Assembly (NCBI GenBank): GCA_964384625.1 | Contig: CAYLNH010000074.1 | Coordinates: 1 to 26,366 of the forward strand | Source: CAYLNH01 sp964384625 | Lineage (GTDB): Bacteria > Verrucomicrobiota > Lentisphaeria > JABSQK01 | DNA length: 26,366 bases | Reading direction: 5' to 3' | In this document: piece by piece, positions 8,556-16,015 of the stretch | How positions within the stretch are numbered: position 1 is the stretch's first letter | How the letters are laid out: the number at the start of each line of letters is the position of its first letter | Made by a program: the position numbers and the translations under genes | Notes under the pieces: generated by a model | The model's input: the letters and a program-made list of their open reading frames with translations, nothing else | Told to the model about the DNA's origin: nothing | Database searches by the model: none

Positions 8556-9230
8556 ATGACTGATCAACAGATCGCCATTGACGGACCGGCAGCTTCCGGC
8601 AAGAGCACAGTGGCCCGGCGCGTCGCCGACGCGGTCGGCGCCCACTATATCAACACCGGCGCCATGTACCGCACCTTGACTTGGGTCGTGCGCCAACACG
8701 GCATTGACCCGGATCACCGGCCGGACAATGTGGAGGCGCTGTTGGCCGGCGTCGAGATCCGCTATGAAATGCGTGACGGCCGGCAGGTCCTGACGCTGAA
8801 CGGCGACCCCGTGGATCCGGCGGCCATCCGGCGGCCGGACGTTACCGCGTACGTCAGCCAGGTATCGCGCCTGCCCGTCGTTCGCCGGTGGATGGTGCAG
8901 CGGCAGCGCGATTGCGCTGAACTCGGACTGGTCGTCGCCGAAGGCCGGGACATCGGTACGGTCGTATTTCCCGACGCCCGCTGGAAGTTCTTTCTGACGG
9001 CGACCGCCGAAGAGCGTGCCCGTCGGCGCCTGGCGCAGGGCAACGAGACGTCCGACGGCGCCACCCTGGCATCCGTCGCCGCCGAGATCGCTGAACGCGA
9101 TCGGATTGACAGCACGCGCGCGGTGGCGCCCTTGAAAGCCGCGGCTGATGCAGTAACGATTGATACGACCAATCTGACGATTGACGACGTGACAGCAAGA
9201 ATCCTGGAGGCAGTGGAGGAGGACCAATGA
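8556..9230 (+). CDS. cmk: Cytidylate kinase
   Basis: The 224-residue product has the usual Cmk length and phosphorylates CMP/dCMP with ATP in the cytoplasm. Visible motifs are the P-loop GPAASGKST (10-18), NTGAMYR just after it, the NMP-binding and ARR.VTAYVSQVS-type region in the middle, GRDIGTVVFPDA, and the LID arginines in ARRRLAQG. The DST-R motif (DRIDSTRAVAPL) appears near the C-terminus. An in-frame ATG at 8469 would add 29 residues with no homology, so ATG 8556, directly before the conserved TDQQIAIDGP start, is preferred although its SD is weak. The stop overlaps the next start by ATGA at 9227-9230, implying translational coupling to the SAM hydrolase gene. Confidence 0.95.
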   Translation: MTDQQIAIDGPAASGKSTVARRVADAVGAHYINTGAMYRTLTWVVRQHGIDPDHRPDNVEALLAGVEIRYEMRDGRQVLTLNGDPVDPAAIRRPDVTAYVSQVSRLPVVRRWMVQRQRDCAELGLVVAEGRDIGTVVFPDARWKFFLTATAEERARRRLAQGNETSDGATLASVAAEIAERDRIDSTRAVAPLKAAADAVTIDTTNLTIDDVTARILEAVEEDQ

Positions 9231-10048
9231 AACCCACCGGCATTATCGCCCTGACCACCGATTTTGGTGTGCGCGATGGTTTTGTCGGCATGATGAAAGG
9301 CGTCATGCTCGGCATCAACCCGGACGCACGCATCGTTGACTTGATCCATGAAATCCCGCCGCAGGACATCACCGCCGCGGCCTTTCTGGTCGGCGTTGCC
9401 TGGCCCTATTTCCCCGCCGGCACAACCCACCTGGTCGTGGTCGATCCCGGCGTCGGCAGCGGTCGGCGGGCATTGGCAATTCAATGCGGCGAACAGTACT
9501 TCGTTGCGCCGGACAACGGCGTGCTCTCCGAGCTGTTCAATGCGTTCCCCAAAAGCCGGGCCTACGAGTTGGCCAACTGGGATTTCTTCCTCGACAAAGT
9601 CAGCCGTACTTTCCATGGCCGCGACCTGTTTGCGCCGGTTACCGCGCACATCTCCAAGGGCCTGCCGCTCAATGAACTCGGCCCGGTCATTGACGATCCC
9701 GTCCGGCTCGACTACAGCCGTGCGGCTCGCACCACAGACGGAATCGAAGGCGAGATCCGCTATATCGACCACTTCGGCAACTGTATGACCAACATTGCCG
9801 AGGAATTCTTCAACGATGCGATGATCGACGAAGCCAGCTACTTCGTTCGTTGCCGCCGGCAGAAACTCGCCCTCGGCACCGAGGCCTACGCCGATGCCGA
9901 GCCCGGCGATCCGCTGGCCATCTTCAACAGCTTCGGTGTCCTGGAGATCGCCGTCAATCAGGGCAGCGCCGCCGACCGACTTAAACTCCGGGTCGGCGAC
10001 AAGGTTACCATCACCAAATCCAGCCCGCTTTCCAGCCTCGGCTTCTGA
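9227..10048 (+). CDS. SAM hydroxide adenosyltransferase (DUF62 / SAM hydrolase family)
   Basis: The 273-residue product matches the DUF62 family, which converts S-adenosylmethionine with water/hydroxide to adenosine and methionine; the halogenases SalL and fluorinase are relatives. N-terminal motifs are ALTTDFGVRDGFVG, then NPDARIVDLIHEIPPQD. These are followed by VVDPGVGSGRRAL and the conserved APDNGVLS. A C-terminal small barrel includes IDHFGNCMTNI. The family size is about 260-280 residues, so it appears complete. The start ATG lies inside the cmk stop (ATGA), indicating a two-gene transcription unit. I see no halide-binding signature that would justify calling it a halogenase. The physiological role of this family is not settled. 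Confidence 0.93.
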   Translation: MKPTGIIALTTDFGVRDGFVGMMKGVMLGINPDARIVDLIHEIPPQDITAAAFLVGVAWPYFPAGTTHLVVVDPGVGSGRRALAIQCGEQYFVAPDNGVLSELFNAFPKSRAYELANWDFFLDKVSRTFHGRDLFAPVTAHISKGLPLNELGPVIDDPVRLDYSRAARTTDGIEGEIRYIDHFGNCMTNIAEEFFNDAMIDEASYFVRCRRQKLALGTEAYADAEPGDPLAIFNSFGVLEIAVNQGSAADRLKLRVGDKVTITKSSPLSSLGF

Positions 10049-10074
10049 GCCGCCTTGCAGCCGCGGGGCGGCTC
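10047..10074 (+). terminator. Hairpin after the SAM hydrolase gene
   Basis: GAGCCGCC (10047-10054) pairs perfectly with GGCGGCTC (10067-10074) across a 12-nt loop and begins within the stop codon. There is no T-tract, so it is a terminator or stabiliser candidate only. Confidence 0.35.
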
Positions 10075-10116
10075 GCCCGCGCCTCCAGTCCCGTGAGCTT
10101 CAGCTCACACATTCCT

Positions 10117-10380
10117 GCCGTAGCCGCCGCTGTCTCAACTGCGCCTCCTCCTTTTCTGCCGTAGCCGCCGCTGTCTCAACTGCGCCTCCTCCTTTTCTGC
10201 CGTAGCCGCCGTTGTCTCAACTGCGCNNNNNNNNNNNNNNNNNNNNNNNNNNNNNNNNNNNNNNNNNNNNNNNNNNNNNNNNNNNNNNNNNNNNNNNNNN
10301 NNNNNNNNNNNNNNNNNNNNNNNNNNCAACTGCGCCTCCTCCTTTTCTGCCGTAGCCGCCGTTGTCTCAACTGCGCCTCC
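10117..10380. repeat. 41-bp minisatellite array interrupted by an assembly gap
   Basis: Units begin at 10117, 10158 and 10199 (period 41 bp), each starting GCCGTAGCCGCCG and running through TGTCTCAACTGCGCC and TCCTCCTTTTCT. The array resumes after the gap with a partial unit at 10327 and another at 10349, ending at about 10380. C/T variation (GCTGTC or GTTGTC) distinguishes units. Across the gap the phase is off by 14 bp, so the 100 N do not represent the true length. Minus-strand ORFs through the array are repeat translations, not genes. Confidence 0.95.
10227..10326. other. Scaffold gap of exactly 100 N
   Basis: One hundred consecutive N sit inside the 41-bp tandem array. The round number is the usual convention for a gap of unknown size, and the repeat itself is the likely cause of the break. 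Confidence 0.97.
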
Positions 10381-10381
10381 T

Positions 10382-10396
10382 GTACTATGAGCATCC
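10382..10396 (+). repeat. Solitary end of the GTA...AGCATCC repeat family
   Basis: GTACTATGAGCATCC abuts the end of the minisatellite and matches the terminal inverted repeat of the elements at 11255, 16016 and 20560. No partner end is visible nearby; it may be lost or on the far side of the array. Confidence 0.5.
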
Positions 10397-10468
10397 GGTC
10401 GCCGCAACGGTTCGGGTCGGGATCACTTCACACCGGCAGGTCGTCCGAAGCAGCACGGGAATCCGTCC

Positions 10469-10497
10469 CGCGGCTGCCTGCTGTCCGGACAGCCGCG
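10469..10497. promoter_or_regulatory. Nested palindromes upstream of the rhodanese gene
   Basis: CGCGGCTG (10469-10476) pairs with CAGCCGCG (10490-10497). Inside the loop lies the perfect 12-bp palindrome CTGTCCGGACAG (10481-10492), which shares its CAG with the outer arm, so the two structures compete. This sits 75 bp before the rhodanese start. It could be a terminator, a leader structure or a repeat relic; nothing here decides. Confidence 0.3.
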
Positions 10498-10571
10498 CAA
10501 CAGATCCCCGCACGATGGCGACCCGACTTGGATTGCATCCCCGGTTGAATGCATCGACAGAGGAAAGCGGA

Positions 10572-11126
10572 ATGACGATGCAAACCCCATTATGCCGATT
10601 TCTGATTGTGCCGGCTTTGCTGGCCGGGTTGGCGGTGATGGAGCTCGGGTTCGTCGGCTGGAACAGAAAGCCGGTGAAATATGAAGATCGTTTCCAACGC
10701 CTGCAGGACATGTACGCGGATTATCGCAAAGCGTTCCCGGATGTTGCGGACATCACTCCGGCGGCGGCAAAGCAACGGGCCGCCAAAACCGAACTGGTGT
10801 TTGTGGACGTGCGGGAGAAGAGCGAACAAAACGTTTCCATGATACCCGGTGCGATCACAGCGGCCCGCTTCGAAGCCGATTTCGATCGCTATCGCAAACA
10901 GCAGATCGTGGTCTACTGCACCATCGGCTCGCGCAGCGGCATTTATGCCAGGGACCTCCTTGGCAAGCACCCGAATCTCAAGATTCGCAATCTTGCCGGC
11001 AGCATCCTTGCCTGGGCCCATGCCGGCCGACCCCTGCAGACGCCAGACGGCAAGCCGACCAAACGTGTACACGTCTATGGGCCGAAATGGAATCTGCTCC
11101 CCGAAGGCTACGAAGCGGTCCACTGA
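10572..11126 (+). CDS. Membrane-anchored rhodanese-like protein
   Basis: The 184-residue product has an N-terminal hydrophobic segment (about 9-30), probably a signal anchor that places the domain outside the cytoplasmic membrane. A rhodanese domain (about 60-155) follows with VFVDVREKSE, IPGAI and the catalytic loop C116-T-I-G-S-R121. The loop fits the C-x4-R form expected for sulfurtransferase or related thiol chemistry. The C-terminus YGPKWNLLPEGYEAVH is unusual for the family. The start at 10572 is preferred over an in-frame ATG at 10362 because AGGA lies just upstream and the longer form would begin in the minisatellite and have no hydrophobic anchor at its end. It is not obviously linked to its neighbours, being flanked by repeats on both sides. 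Confidence 0.85.
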   Translation: MTMQTPLCRFLIVPALLAGLAVMELGFVGWNRKPVKYEDRFQRLQDMYADYRKAFPDVADITPAAAKQRAAKTELVFVDVREKSEQNVSMIPGAITAARFEADFDRYRKQQIVVYCTIGSRSGIYARDLLGKHPNLKIRNLAGSILAWAHAGRPLQTPDGKPTKRVHVYGPKWNLLPEGYEAVH

Positions 11127-11130
11127 TGCA

Positions 11131-11165
11131 GTTGATAGTTGATGGTGGTTAGCGAGTAGTTGAGG
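11131..11165. repeat. Degenerate heptanucleotide repeat after the rhodanese gene
   Basis: GTTGATA, GTTGATG, GTGGTTA, GCGAGTA and GTTGAGG follow one another with 7-bp spacing, directly after the stop codon. The same period occurs in the GTGATCG array at 20450. Confidence 0.5.
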
Positions 11166-11209
11166 ACAGATGAGAATGATTCCCTGGAATCGGTAGTCAG
11201 CGCCCCAAT

Positions 11210-11409
11210 GATGTCCTCACTCCGTGAGCAACTGAACAGGTGCAAACTCCGGATGTATAACAAGCATCCGTGCTTGTGCCCCGGAACATGAGCTGACGTT
11301 CGCTTCGCTCTCTACTGCCCTTTGGGCAGTCGTAGACTGCGTTGTCTGGGATGCTCATGATACATTTTCGGAAAGCTGTTCAGTAAAGAGTAATCGGTAA
11401 CCAGTATCG
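11210..11409. repeat. 200-bp dispersed repeat, copy A (TIR element 11255-11363)
   Basis: This aligns end to end with 20515-20714, with only two compensating single-base indels. Inside it, GTATAACAAGCATCC (11255-11269) and GGATGCTCATGATAC (11349-11363) form terminal inverted repeats matching at 12 of 15 positions. The core carries TTCGCTTCGCTCTCTACTGC and CCTTTGGGCAGT. Degenerate heptamers follow (11390-11410). The 11127-11559 stretch holds no gene; besides this element it contains GGGATC-GA-GATCCC (11449-11462) and an AGCATT/AATGCT hairpin (11499-11520). Confidence 0.85.
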
Positions 11410-11559
11410 GTAGCAGGAACGGGGAGGGGCGGATGTGGGAAGTGTTCTGGGATCGAGATCCCGGCTCCCCCTCATCAAGGTCGGGACAGCCGCGTAGAAG
11501 CATTCGTGATCAGAAATGCTCACTGTAAAAGGGGGATTTGCGGGGCCAACCACCTTCCC

Positions 11560-13113
11560 TCAAATGCCGCCACGTTTCGTGCTGTTGGCCAGCGTCAACG
11601 GCGGCGAGTCATCGCCCTTGGCTTCGCGGCCCAGCACGAGGATGCGTTCGCGCAGTTCGTTCAGTTTCGTGTTCGCGGTCTTGTCGCCCGCCAGGTTGTG
11701 GACTTCGCCAGGGTCATTCACCAGATCGAACAGCTCTTCGTAAACCGCTTGTTCGCCGTTGAGCGGCGACGTCAGACACTCGATGTAGTTGTCGAGCGTG
11801 CCGCGGAACGGGCCCGTCTGCGACGGGTCTTCCGTGCGTGCGAAGTAGCGGATGTACTTCCAGTCCTTCGTCCGCACGCTCTCGCTGCGCGGGTAGTTCT
11901 GGATGTCCATCAGCTGTTCGGTGAAGATGTCTTCGCGCCAGGTCGTTTTCCCGTTCCGCAAGAGCGGCGTCAACGATGTTCCCTGCATTGTCTCCGGGAT
12001 GTCCATGCCGGCCAATTCGAGCATTGTCGGCGCCATGTCCGGGGCGACGACCAGTTCTTCGCGTGTCTTCCCGCGGGCTTCTGCCGGCAGGCGCGGGTCG
12101 TAGATGATATACGGGATCCGAATGTCCTCTTCGTACAGGAAGCACTTGCCGCCGAGCCCGTGCTCGCCGTGATGAATGCCGTGGTCCGTGGAGAAGACGA
12201 TGATCGTGTTATCGGCCAACCGCAGCTCCTCCAGCTTCGCGCGCAGTTCACCAAGGAAGCGGTCCATGCCGGTGATGGCCTGGTACTCTCGAATACGTCG
12301 TTCCTGCAGGAAGTTCGGTCGCCGGACATAGTCGTACGACGGCAGGTAGACGCCGTTGTAGACGTCCCTCGGGAGGCGGGGCGTGGCGATGCTGTTCCAG
12401 GCGACGTAGGTCTTCGGGATCGGGACCTCGTTGAACTGATCGCGATAGCGCGTGATGTACCCCTCGCCATCCGATGGCCGGAGCTGCATCGTGCCGGTGC
12501 CGTTGGCGTGCGGCAGATTAAAGGTAACGCACAGACAGAACGGCTGGTCCTGCGGACGCCGGGGCAGGGGGTGTTTGCAGCCCTCGATGAACTCCTTCTG
12601 TGGCTCCAGGAAGTTCATCGCGCCCTCGGCAAACACTTCCACCTGGGTGTCGGCCGCGGCATTGCGGTAGATCCAACCACCATTCATGCCGGCCATTTCC
12701 TTGGGGTAGAAGCCGCTGTGCCCGTGGTTGCCGTACCAGTAGTCGAAGACCTCCTCGAAGTGCCCGCTCTTGTAGCCGTCCTCACCGGCCGGAACGTGGT
12801 TCTTGCCGACCCAGCCGGTGAAGTACCCGGCCGCCTTCAGCCGCATCGGGAACGAGTTCGCCCACGCCGCCGGCGCCAGGCTTGAGTCGCTGTTGAAATT
12901 GATCCCATGCCGCCGTTCCCACTGCCCGGTGTAGTGGCAGGTGCGGCTCGGCGTACACGCCGGACTCGTGCAGAACCCGTTCCGGAACAGCACGCCGTCT
13001 CGCGCCAGTTGATCGATGTTCGGCGTCCGCAAAACGGGGTTGCCATGCAGCCCCAACTGCTCTGCCCGGTGATCATCACCGAGGATGTAAATGATATTCG
13101 GTTTGTCAGTCAT
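11560..13113 (-). CDS. Sulfatase (formylglycine-dependent, arylsulfatase family)
   Basis: The 517-residue product hydrolyses sulfate esters. NIIYILGDDHRAEQLG supplies the first metal aspartates (D13, D14). C53-T-P-S-R57 is the formylglycine signature, with C53 the residue to be oxidised by FGE. STDHGIHHGEHG supplies further metal and catalytic residues, and the C-terminal region has the typical EELFDLVNDPGE-x-NLA block. Length is normal for the family. There is no signal peptide, so it probably acts in the cytoplasm on imported sulfated substrates, or is exported by another route. AAGGGA (complement of 13122-13127) lies 8 nt before the ATG and supports the start. It is transcribed away from the DeoR-headed cluster. 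The substrate cannot be told from sequence; the FGE-like domain in the 2142-5483 product is unlikely to be its activator. Confidence 0.95.
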   Translation of the reverse strand: MTDKPNIIYILGDDHRAEQLGLHGNPVLRTPNIDQLARDGVLFRNGFCTSPACTPSRTCHYTGQWERRHGINFNSDSSLAPAAWANSFPMRLKAAGYFTGWVGKNHVPAGEDGYKSGHFEEVFDYWYGNHGHSGFYPKEMAGMNGGWIYRNAAADTQVEVFAEGAMNFLEPQKEFIEGCKHPLPRRPQDQPFCLCVTFNLPHANGTGTMQLRPSDGEGYITRYRDQFNEVPIPKTYVAWNSIATPRLPRDVYNGVYLPSYDYVRRPNFLQERRIREYQAITGMDRFLGELRAKLEELRLADNTIIVFSTDHGIHHGEHGLGGKCFLYEEDIRIPYIIYDPRLPAEARGKTREELVVAPDMAPTMLELAGMDIPETMQGTSLTPLLRNGKTTWREDIFTEQLMDIQNYPRSESVRTKDWKYIRYFARTEDPSQTGPFRGTLDNYIECLTSPLNGEQAVYEELFDLVNDPGEVHNLAGDKTANTKLNELRERILVLGREAKGDDSPPLTLANSTKRGGI

Positions 13114-13128
13114 GGTTCCATTCCCTTG

Positions 13129-13142
13129 CCCCGCAAGCGGGG
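13129..13142 (-). promoter_or_regulatory. Tight hairpin next to the sulfatase Shine-Dalgarno
   Basis: CCCCGC and GCGGGG are separated by 2 nt, immediately upstream of the AAGGGA ribosome-binding site of the sulfatase gene. As RNA this would fold at the edge of the initiation region and could affect translation. It may also be a repeat relic. Confidence 0.35.
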
Positions 13143-13221
13143 TCCTTTCAGGAGGTGTCGGGTGTCAGGTTTCAGTCTCTGCGGTTCTCAATCCCCAGAC
13201 TTTGCCGTGAGTTTGATGCCA

Positions 13222-13309
13222 CCGACAGAAGTCCTGCGGACCGTTTCAGACGGTCTGCTTCCGGGCGTGGCCGCAGTCGTCTCGACCGCGCATCTCCGAC
13301 TTCTGTCGG
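13222..13309. repeat. 88-bp palindromic element related to the 41-bp minisatellite
   Basis: Perfect 12-bp arms CCGACAGAAGTC (13222-13233) and GACTTCTGTCGG (13298-13309) enclose a second hairpin, GACCGT/ACGGTC (13239-13255). The stretch CGTGGCCGCAGTCGTCTC followed by GACCGCGCATCTCC resembles the minisatellite unit (CGTAGCCGCCGCTGTCTC, AACTGCGCCTCCTCC). It is probably a single ancestral or derived copy of the same element. Confidence 0.65.
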
Positions 13310-13394
13310 GAACACCTGAGTTTCGGTAATCAAGATACACCCTCGGACCCGGCCGGGTATAGCCAAACCCGGTGACTGCATGGCACTGGCTTCA

Positions 13395-13446
13395 CCCGCC
13401 GCAAAAATCCCCCTGGCTGTGGCCGGGGAGTGCCAGCCTCTCTTCA
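13395..13446 (-). repeat. Dispersed repeat, inverted match to 202-253
   Basis: Read on the minus strand it gives GAGAGGCTGGCACTCCCC, then CACAGCCAGGGGGAT, closely matching 202-253 over about 50 bp. The 13114-13825 interval contains this repeat, the palindromic element at 13222-13309, a coding-like relic and the DeoR operator candidate; no intact gene is visible. Confidence 0.65.
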
Positions 13447-13536
13447 GTCTGGTGTGTCGTCCCGGGAATCCGGGAGCATAAGTGATTCCGATGGATCTTC
13501 CATGCGCTGCCGGGCAGTTGAGGCAAAGCGAGATGA

Positions 13537-13815
13537 AGATCTTGGTTCACGACTAACGAAGCAGAGCGCGAAGAGGCGCTCAATCACGCCTCGGATCTAT
13601 GGGACGATACACTGGCGTATGCCCGCAGAACGAGAGAGCAAAGCATCGCGCCGGACGACGTCCCGGGGACCTCTCTGCAGTCGCGGGGGAACGGGCCGTC
13701 CCCCCATCAGTTTCGCAGCGATGTCGCCGTCTTGCCGCCGCCCTTTCCAGCAGAAAAATCTTGCCTGACCGCTTGTGTTTATTTCGAATATAGATATGTT
13801 CGATATGAACATTAA
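13537..13815 (+). pseudogene. Open coding-like stretch without a start, possible gene relic
   Basis: An open frame of 93 codons begins right after a TGA and ends at TAA 13813. Its first 42 codons read like protein (TNEAEREEALNHASDLWDD, then TLAYARRTREQSIAPDDV), acidic and helical, before turning compositionally random. No start codon or ribosome-binding site is present. I do not recognise the family; a loose resemblance to helical segments of S49 peptidases is too weak to use. It may be a remnant of a gene removed before the DeoR cluster settled here, or chance. Confidence 0.25.
13796..13812. promoter_or_regulatory. Candidate DeoR operator before the regulator gene
   Basis: ATGTTC (13796-13801) and GAACAT (13807-13812) form an inverted repeat with a 5-nt centre, 13 nt before the GTG start of the DeoR gene. 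It sits in the only AT-rich patch of the interval, with TATAGAT (13789-13795) as a possible -10. DeoR-type regulators commonly autoregulate through such sites. Confidence 0.45.
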
Positions 13816-13825
13816 AAGGTGAGAA

Positions 13826-14599
13826 GTGCAAAGCAAGAGACGCCAAAAGATCCGTGAAACGCTGCTGAAGCACGGGCGGCGGTCCGTGGCGCAGTTGGCG
13901 CAGCAGATGTGCGTCACCCCCATGACGATTCGCCGGGATCTGGCGGCGATGGAACAGCAGGGGCTCCTGACCCGCACGCATGGCGGCTGTGTGTTGCAGC
14001 CGACGGTCGTACCGGAACTGCCGTTTGCCGACAAACTCGGTCGGCAGCGTGCCGAGAAGGAAGCCATCGCCCGCGAAGTCGTCCAACGGCTGCGGCCGGG
14101 CATGGCCGTCTACCTGGATACCGGCACGACAGCTGCCCACGTCGCTCGCATCCTTCCGGATGATCCTGGCACACAGGTGTTCACGCCGAGCCTGCACGTG
14201 GCGCTCGAACTGTTCGATCATGAGCAGACCACCGTTGTCATGTACGGCGGACAACTGGCGGGCAAGAGCCTGGACCTCGTCGGCGAATTGGCAGTGGGTC
14301 GCATTCGCGATTTCCGCTTGGACCTCGCCGTTGTCGGCGGCGACGCGCTTGATGCTGAGACCGGCGAGTTCTACGCCGCCGATGTCCCGACCGCATCCCT
14401 TTCGAAGACCGCCCAGGAACAGGCGAAGGAGGTCCTTGTCTGCATCGACAGTTCGAAGTTCGCCAAACGCGGCGTCGCGATTGCCGGCCGGTTGACGGAC
14501 AAAACCACCTTGATCACCGATTCCGGGGTGTCTCGTGCTGATCGTGCGGCGCTCCGCAAAATCAGGACCCAGACTGTCTACACCAAACCCGATCGCTGA
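13826..14599 (+). CDS. DeoR/GlpR family transcriptional regulator
   Basis: The 257-residue product starts at GTG 13826 with AGGTGAG (13817-13823) just upstream. The N-terminal winged helix-turn-helix (about 5-55) contains SVAQLAQQMCVTPMTIRRDL and the typical LTRTHGG wing. The C-terminal sugar-phosphate-sensing domain (about 75-235) has YLDTGTTAAHVA, VMYGGQLAGKSLDLVG and VVGGDAL.AETGEF motifs of the DeoR effector fold, plus KEVLVCIDSSKFAKRG. Members usually repress catabolic operons and are released by a phosphorylated sugar, here possibly the product of the FGGY kinase. It is 17 bp upstream of the aminotransferase gene and is probably the first gene of that unit. Length and motifs look complete. 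Confidence 0.94.
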   Translation: MQSKRRQKIRETLLKHGRRSVAQLAQQMCVTPMTIRRDLAAMEQQGLLTRTHGGCVLQPTVVPELPFADKLGRQRAEKEAIAREVVQRLRPGMAVYLDTGTTAAHVARILPDDPGTQVFTPSLHVALELFDHEQTTVVMYGGQLAGKSLDLVGELAVGRIRDFRLDLAVVGGDALDAETGEFYAADVPTASLSKTAQEQAKEVLVCIDSSKFAKRGVAIAGRLTDKTTLITDSGVSRADRAALRKIRTQTVYTKPDR

Positions 14600-14616
14600 A
14601 TACAGGAGTCCCTTCC

Positions 14617-15978
14617 ATGTACGATCCATCCAAGTACGCGATTGATCTGAATCAGTCCCCGAACATCATCACGGACCAACTGCCCGGTCCGCAAAGCGTC
14701 GCGATGCACAATCGCTGCACCAAGTACTTCAAGGGTTTGAGTTCACAGGTGAAACTGTTTCCCGTCGCGTTCGACTCCGGCCAGGGCTGTACGATGACCG
14801 ACATCGACGGCAACAAATACATCGACTTCTCGTCCGGCATCTACGTCACCACGCTGGGACATTGTCACCCGAAAGTAACCGAAGCCGTTCAGAAGGCCGC
14901 CGGCCAACTAATGAACTGCCATGACTTCACGACTGAGATCAAGACAAAACTGGTCGAGAAGATGGCCGAGATTATGCCGGGCGATCTGAAAGGCTTCCAG
15001 TTTTATGATTGCGGCACTGCGGCGGTCGAAGCCGGTCTGCGGATCTGCCGCGCCGCGTCGGGGCAGCACGAGATGATCTCCTGCTTCTATGATTTCCACG
15101 GCAAGAGCTACGGTTCGGTGTCGTTGGCTCACATCCGGTCCACGGTCTACGGGCCGACGCGCGCCCCCGGTTTCCACATGGTCCCCCGCCCGGACCCGTA
15201 CCACCCGCATTGGACCAAAGACGACGGCAGCATCGACACGGATGCCTATATCCGGTTCTATGCGGAATATCTGGACCGCGGCACGGCCGGCCAGGTGGCG
15301 GCGTTTGTCCTGGAGCCGATTCAGGGGTGGGGCGGCTCGGTGATCCCGCCGGACGACTTCTTCCCGAAGCTGCGCAAGTTGTGCGACGAACACAATGTCC
15401 TGCTGATGGCGGACGAGGTCCTCACCAGTTGGGCACGGACAGGTAAGTGGTTGTGTATGGAACACTGGGACGTGGTGCCGGACGTTGTCACCATGGGCAA
15501 AGGCTTCGGCAACGGTTTCCCCGTAACGGCCGTGGCCGTACGCGAACCGTTTATGGAGACCTTTGAGGCGATCTCCGCCTCCAGCAGTTACGGCGGCAAC
15601 CCGATGGCTTGTGCCGCGGCCCTGGCCTGCATCGAGGTCATCGAGGAAGAGGATCTCCTGGCGCACGCACTCGAGTTGGAAGACATCTTCGCCGATCGCA
15701 TGCGCAACTGGAAGGAGCAGTTCGCCATCGTCGGCGATACGCGCGTCAAAGGCTGTCTGATGGGCGTCGAACTGGTGAAGGACCAGGAGACCAGGGAACC
15801 GTTCAACGAGGCCGGGTCCTTGATTTACCAGCGCGCCTTCCAGAAGGGCCTGGCGTGGATTCCTGCCGGACATATTCTACGCATGAGCCCGCCGGTAGTC
15901 ATGCCGAACGAGGTCGCGCACAAGGCGATGGACATCATTGAAGAGTCAATCGCCGAGGTCGAGAAAGAGCTGACCTGA
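14617..15978 (+). CDS. Class III (PLP-dependent) aminotransferase
   Basis: The 453-residue product belongs to the fold-type I, class III (4-aminobutyrate/ornithine-type) aminotransferases. Evidence: GNKYIDFSSGIYVTTLGHCH near the N-terminus, YDCGTAAVEAGLR for cofactor phosphate, VLEPIQGWGG, ADEVLTSWARTGKW (D266 contacts the pyridine nitrogen) and TMGKGFGNGFP (K295 forms the Schiff base). AGGAG at 14603-14607 precedes the ATG. Annotation pipelines would likely name it 4-aminobutyrate aminotransferase, but the neighbours (sugar isomerases, Gfo/Idh/MocA, FGGY kinase) make a keto-sugar, amino-sugar or aminocyclitol substrate more likely (inference). It follows the regulator by 17 bp. The C-terminal domain looks intact, and no signal peptide is present. 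Confidence 0.93.
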   Translation: MYDPSKYAIDLNQSPNIITDQLPGPQSVAMHNRCTKYFKGLSSQVKLFPVAFDSGQGCTMTDIDGNKYIDFSSGIYVTTLGHCHPKVTEAVQKAAGQLMNCHDFTTEIKTKLVEKMAEIMPGDLKGFQFYDCGTAAVEAGLRICRAASGQHEMISCFYDFHGKSYGSVSLAHIRSTVYGPTRAPGFHMVPRPDPYHPHWTKDDGSIDTDAYIRFYAEYLDRGTAGQVAAFVLEPIQGWGGSVIPPDDFFPKLRKLCDEHNVLLMADEVLTSWARTGKWLCMEHWDVVPDVVTMGKGFGNGFPVTAVAVREPFMETFEAISASSSYGGNPMACAAALACIEVIEEEDLLAHALELEDIFADRMRNWKEQFAIVGDTRVKGCLMGVELVKDQETREPFNEAGSLIYQRAFQKGLAWIPAGHILRMSPPVVMPNEVAHKAMDIIEESIAEVEKELT

Positions 15979-16015
15979 CGGCTTTTGGGCTCTAGGTTGC
16001 TGAGACCTAAGAAAT

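Noticed and set aside
9227..10048. Possible fluorinase or chlorinase
   Set aside because: Only general DUF62 motifs are visible, so the SAM hydroxide adenosyltransferase call is the safe one.
10117..10380. Possible CRISPR array
   Set aside because: Units are contiguous 41-bp tandem copies without unique spacers, and no cas gene is present.
10135..10407. Minus-strand frame across the minisatellite and gap
   Set aside because: It translates the 41-bp repeat and unknown bases; there is no protein evidence.
11506..12885. 459-codon plus-strand frame opposite the sulfatase
   Set aside because: Shadow of a well-supported sulfatase gene with an intact formylglycine motif.
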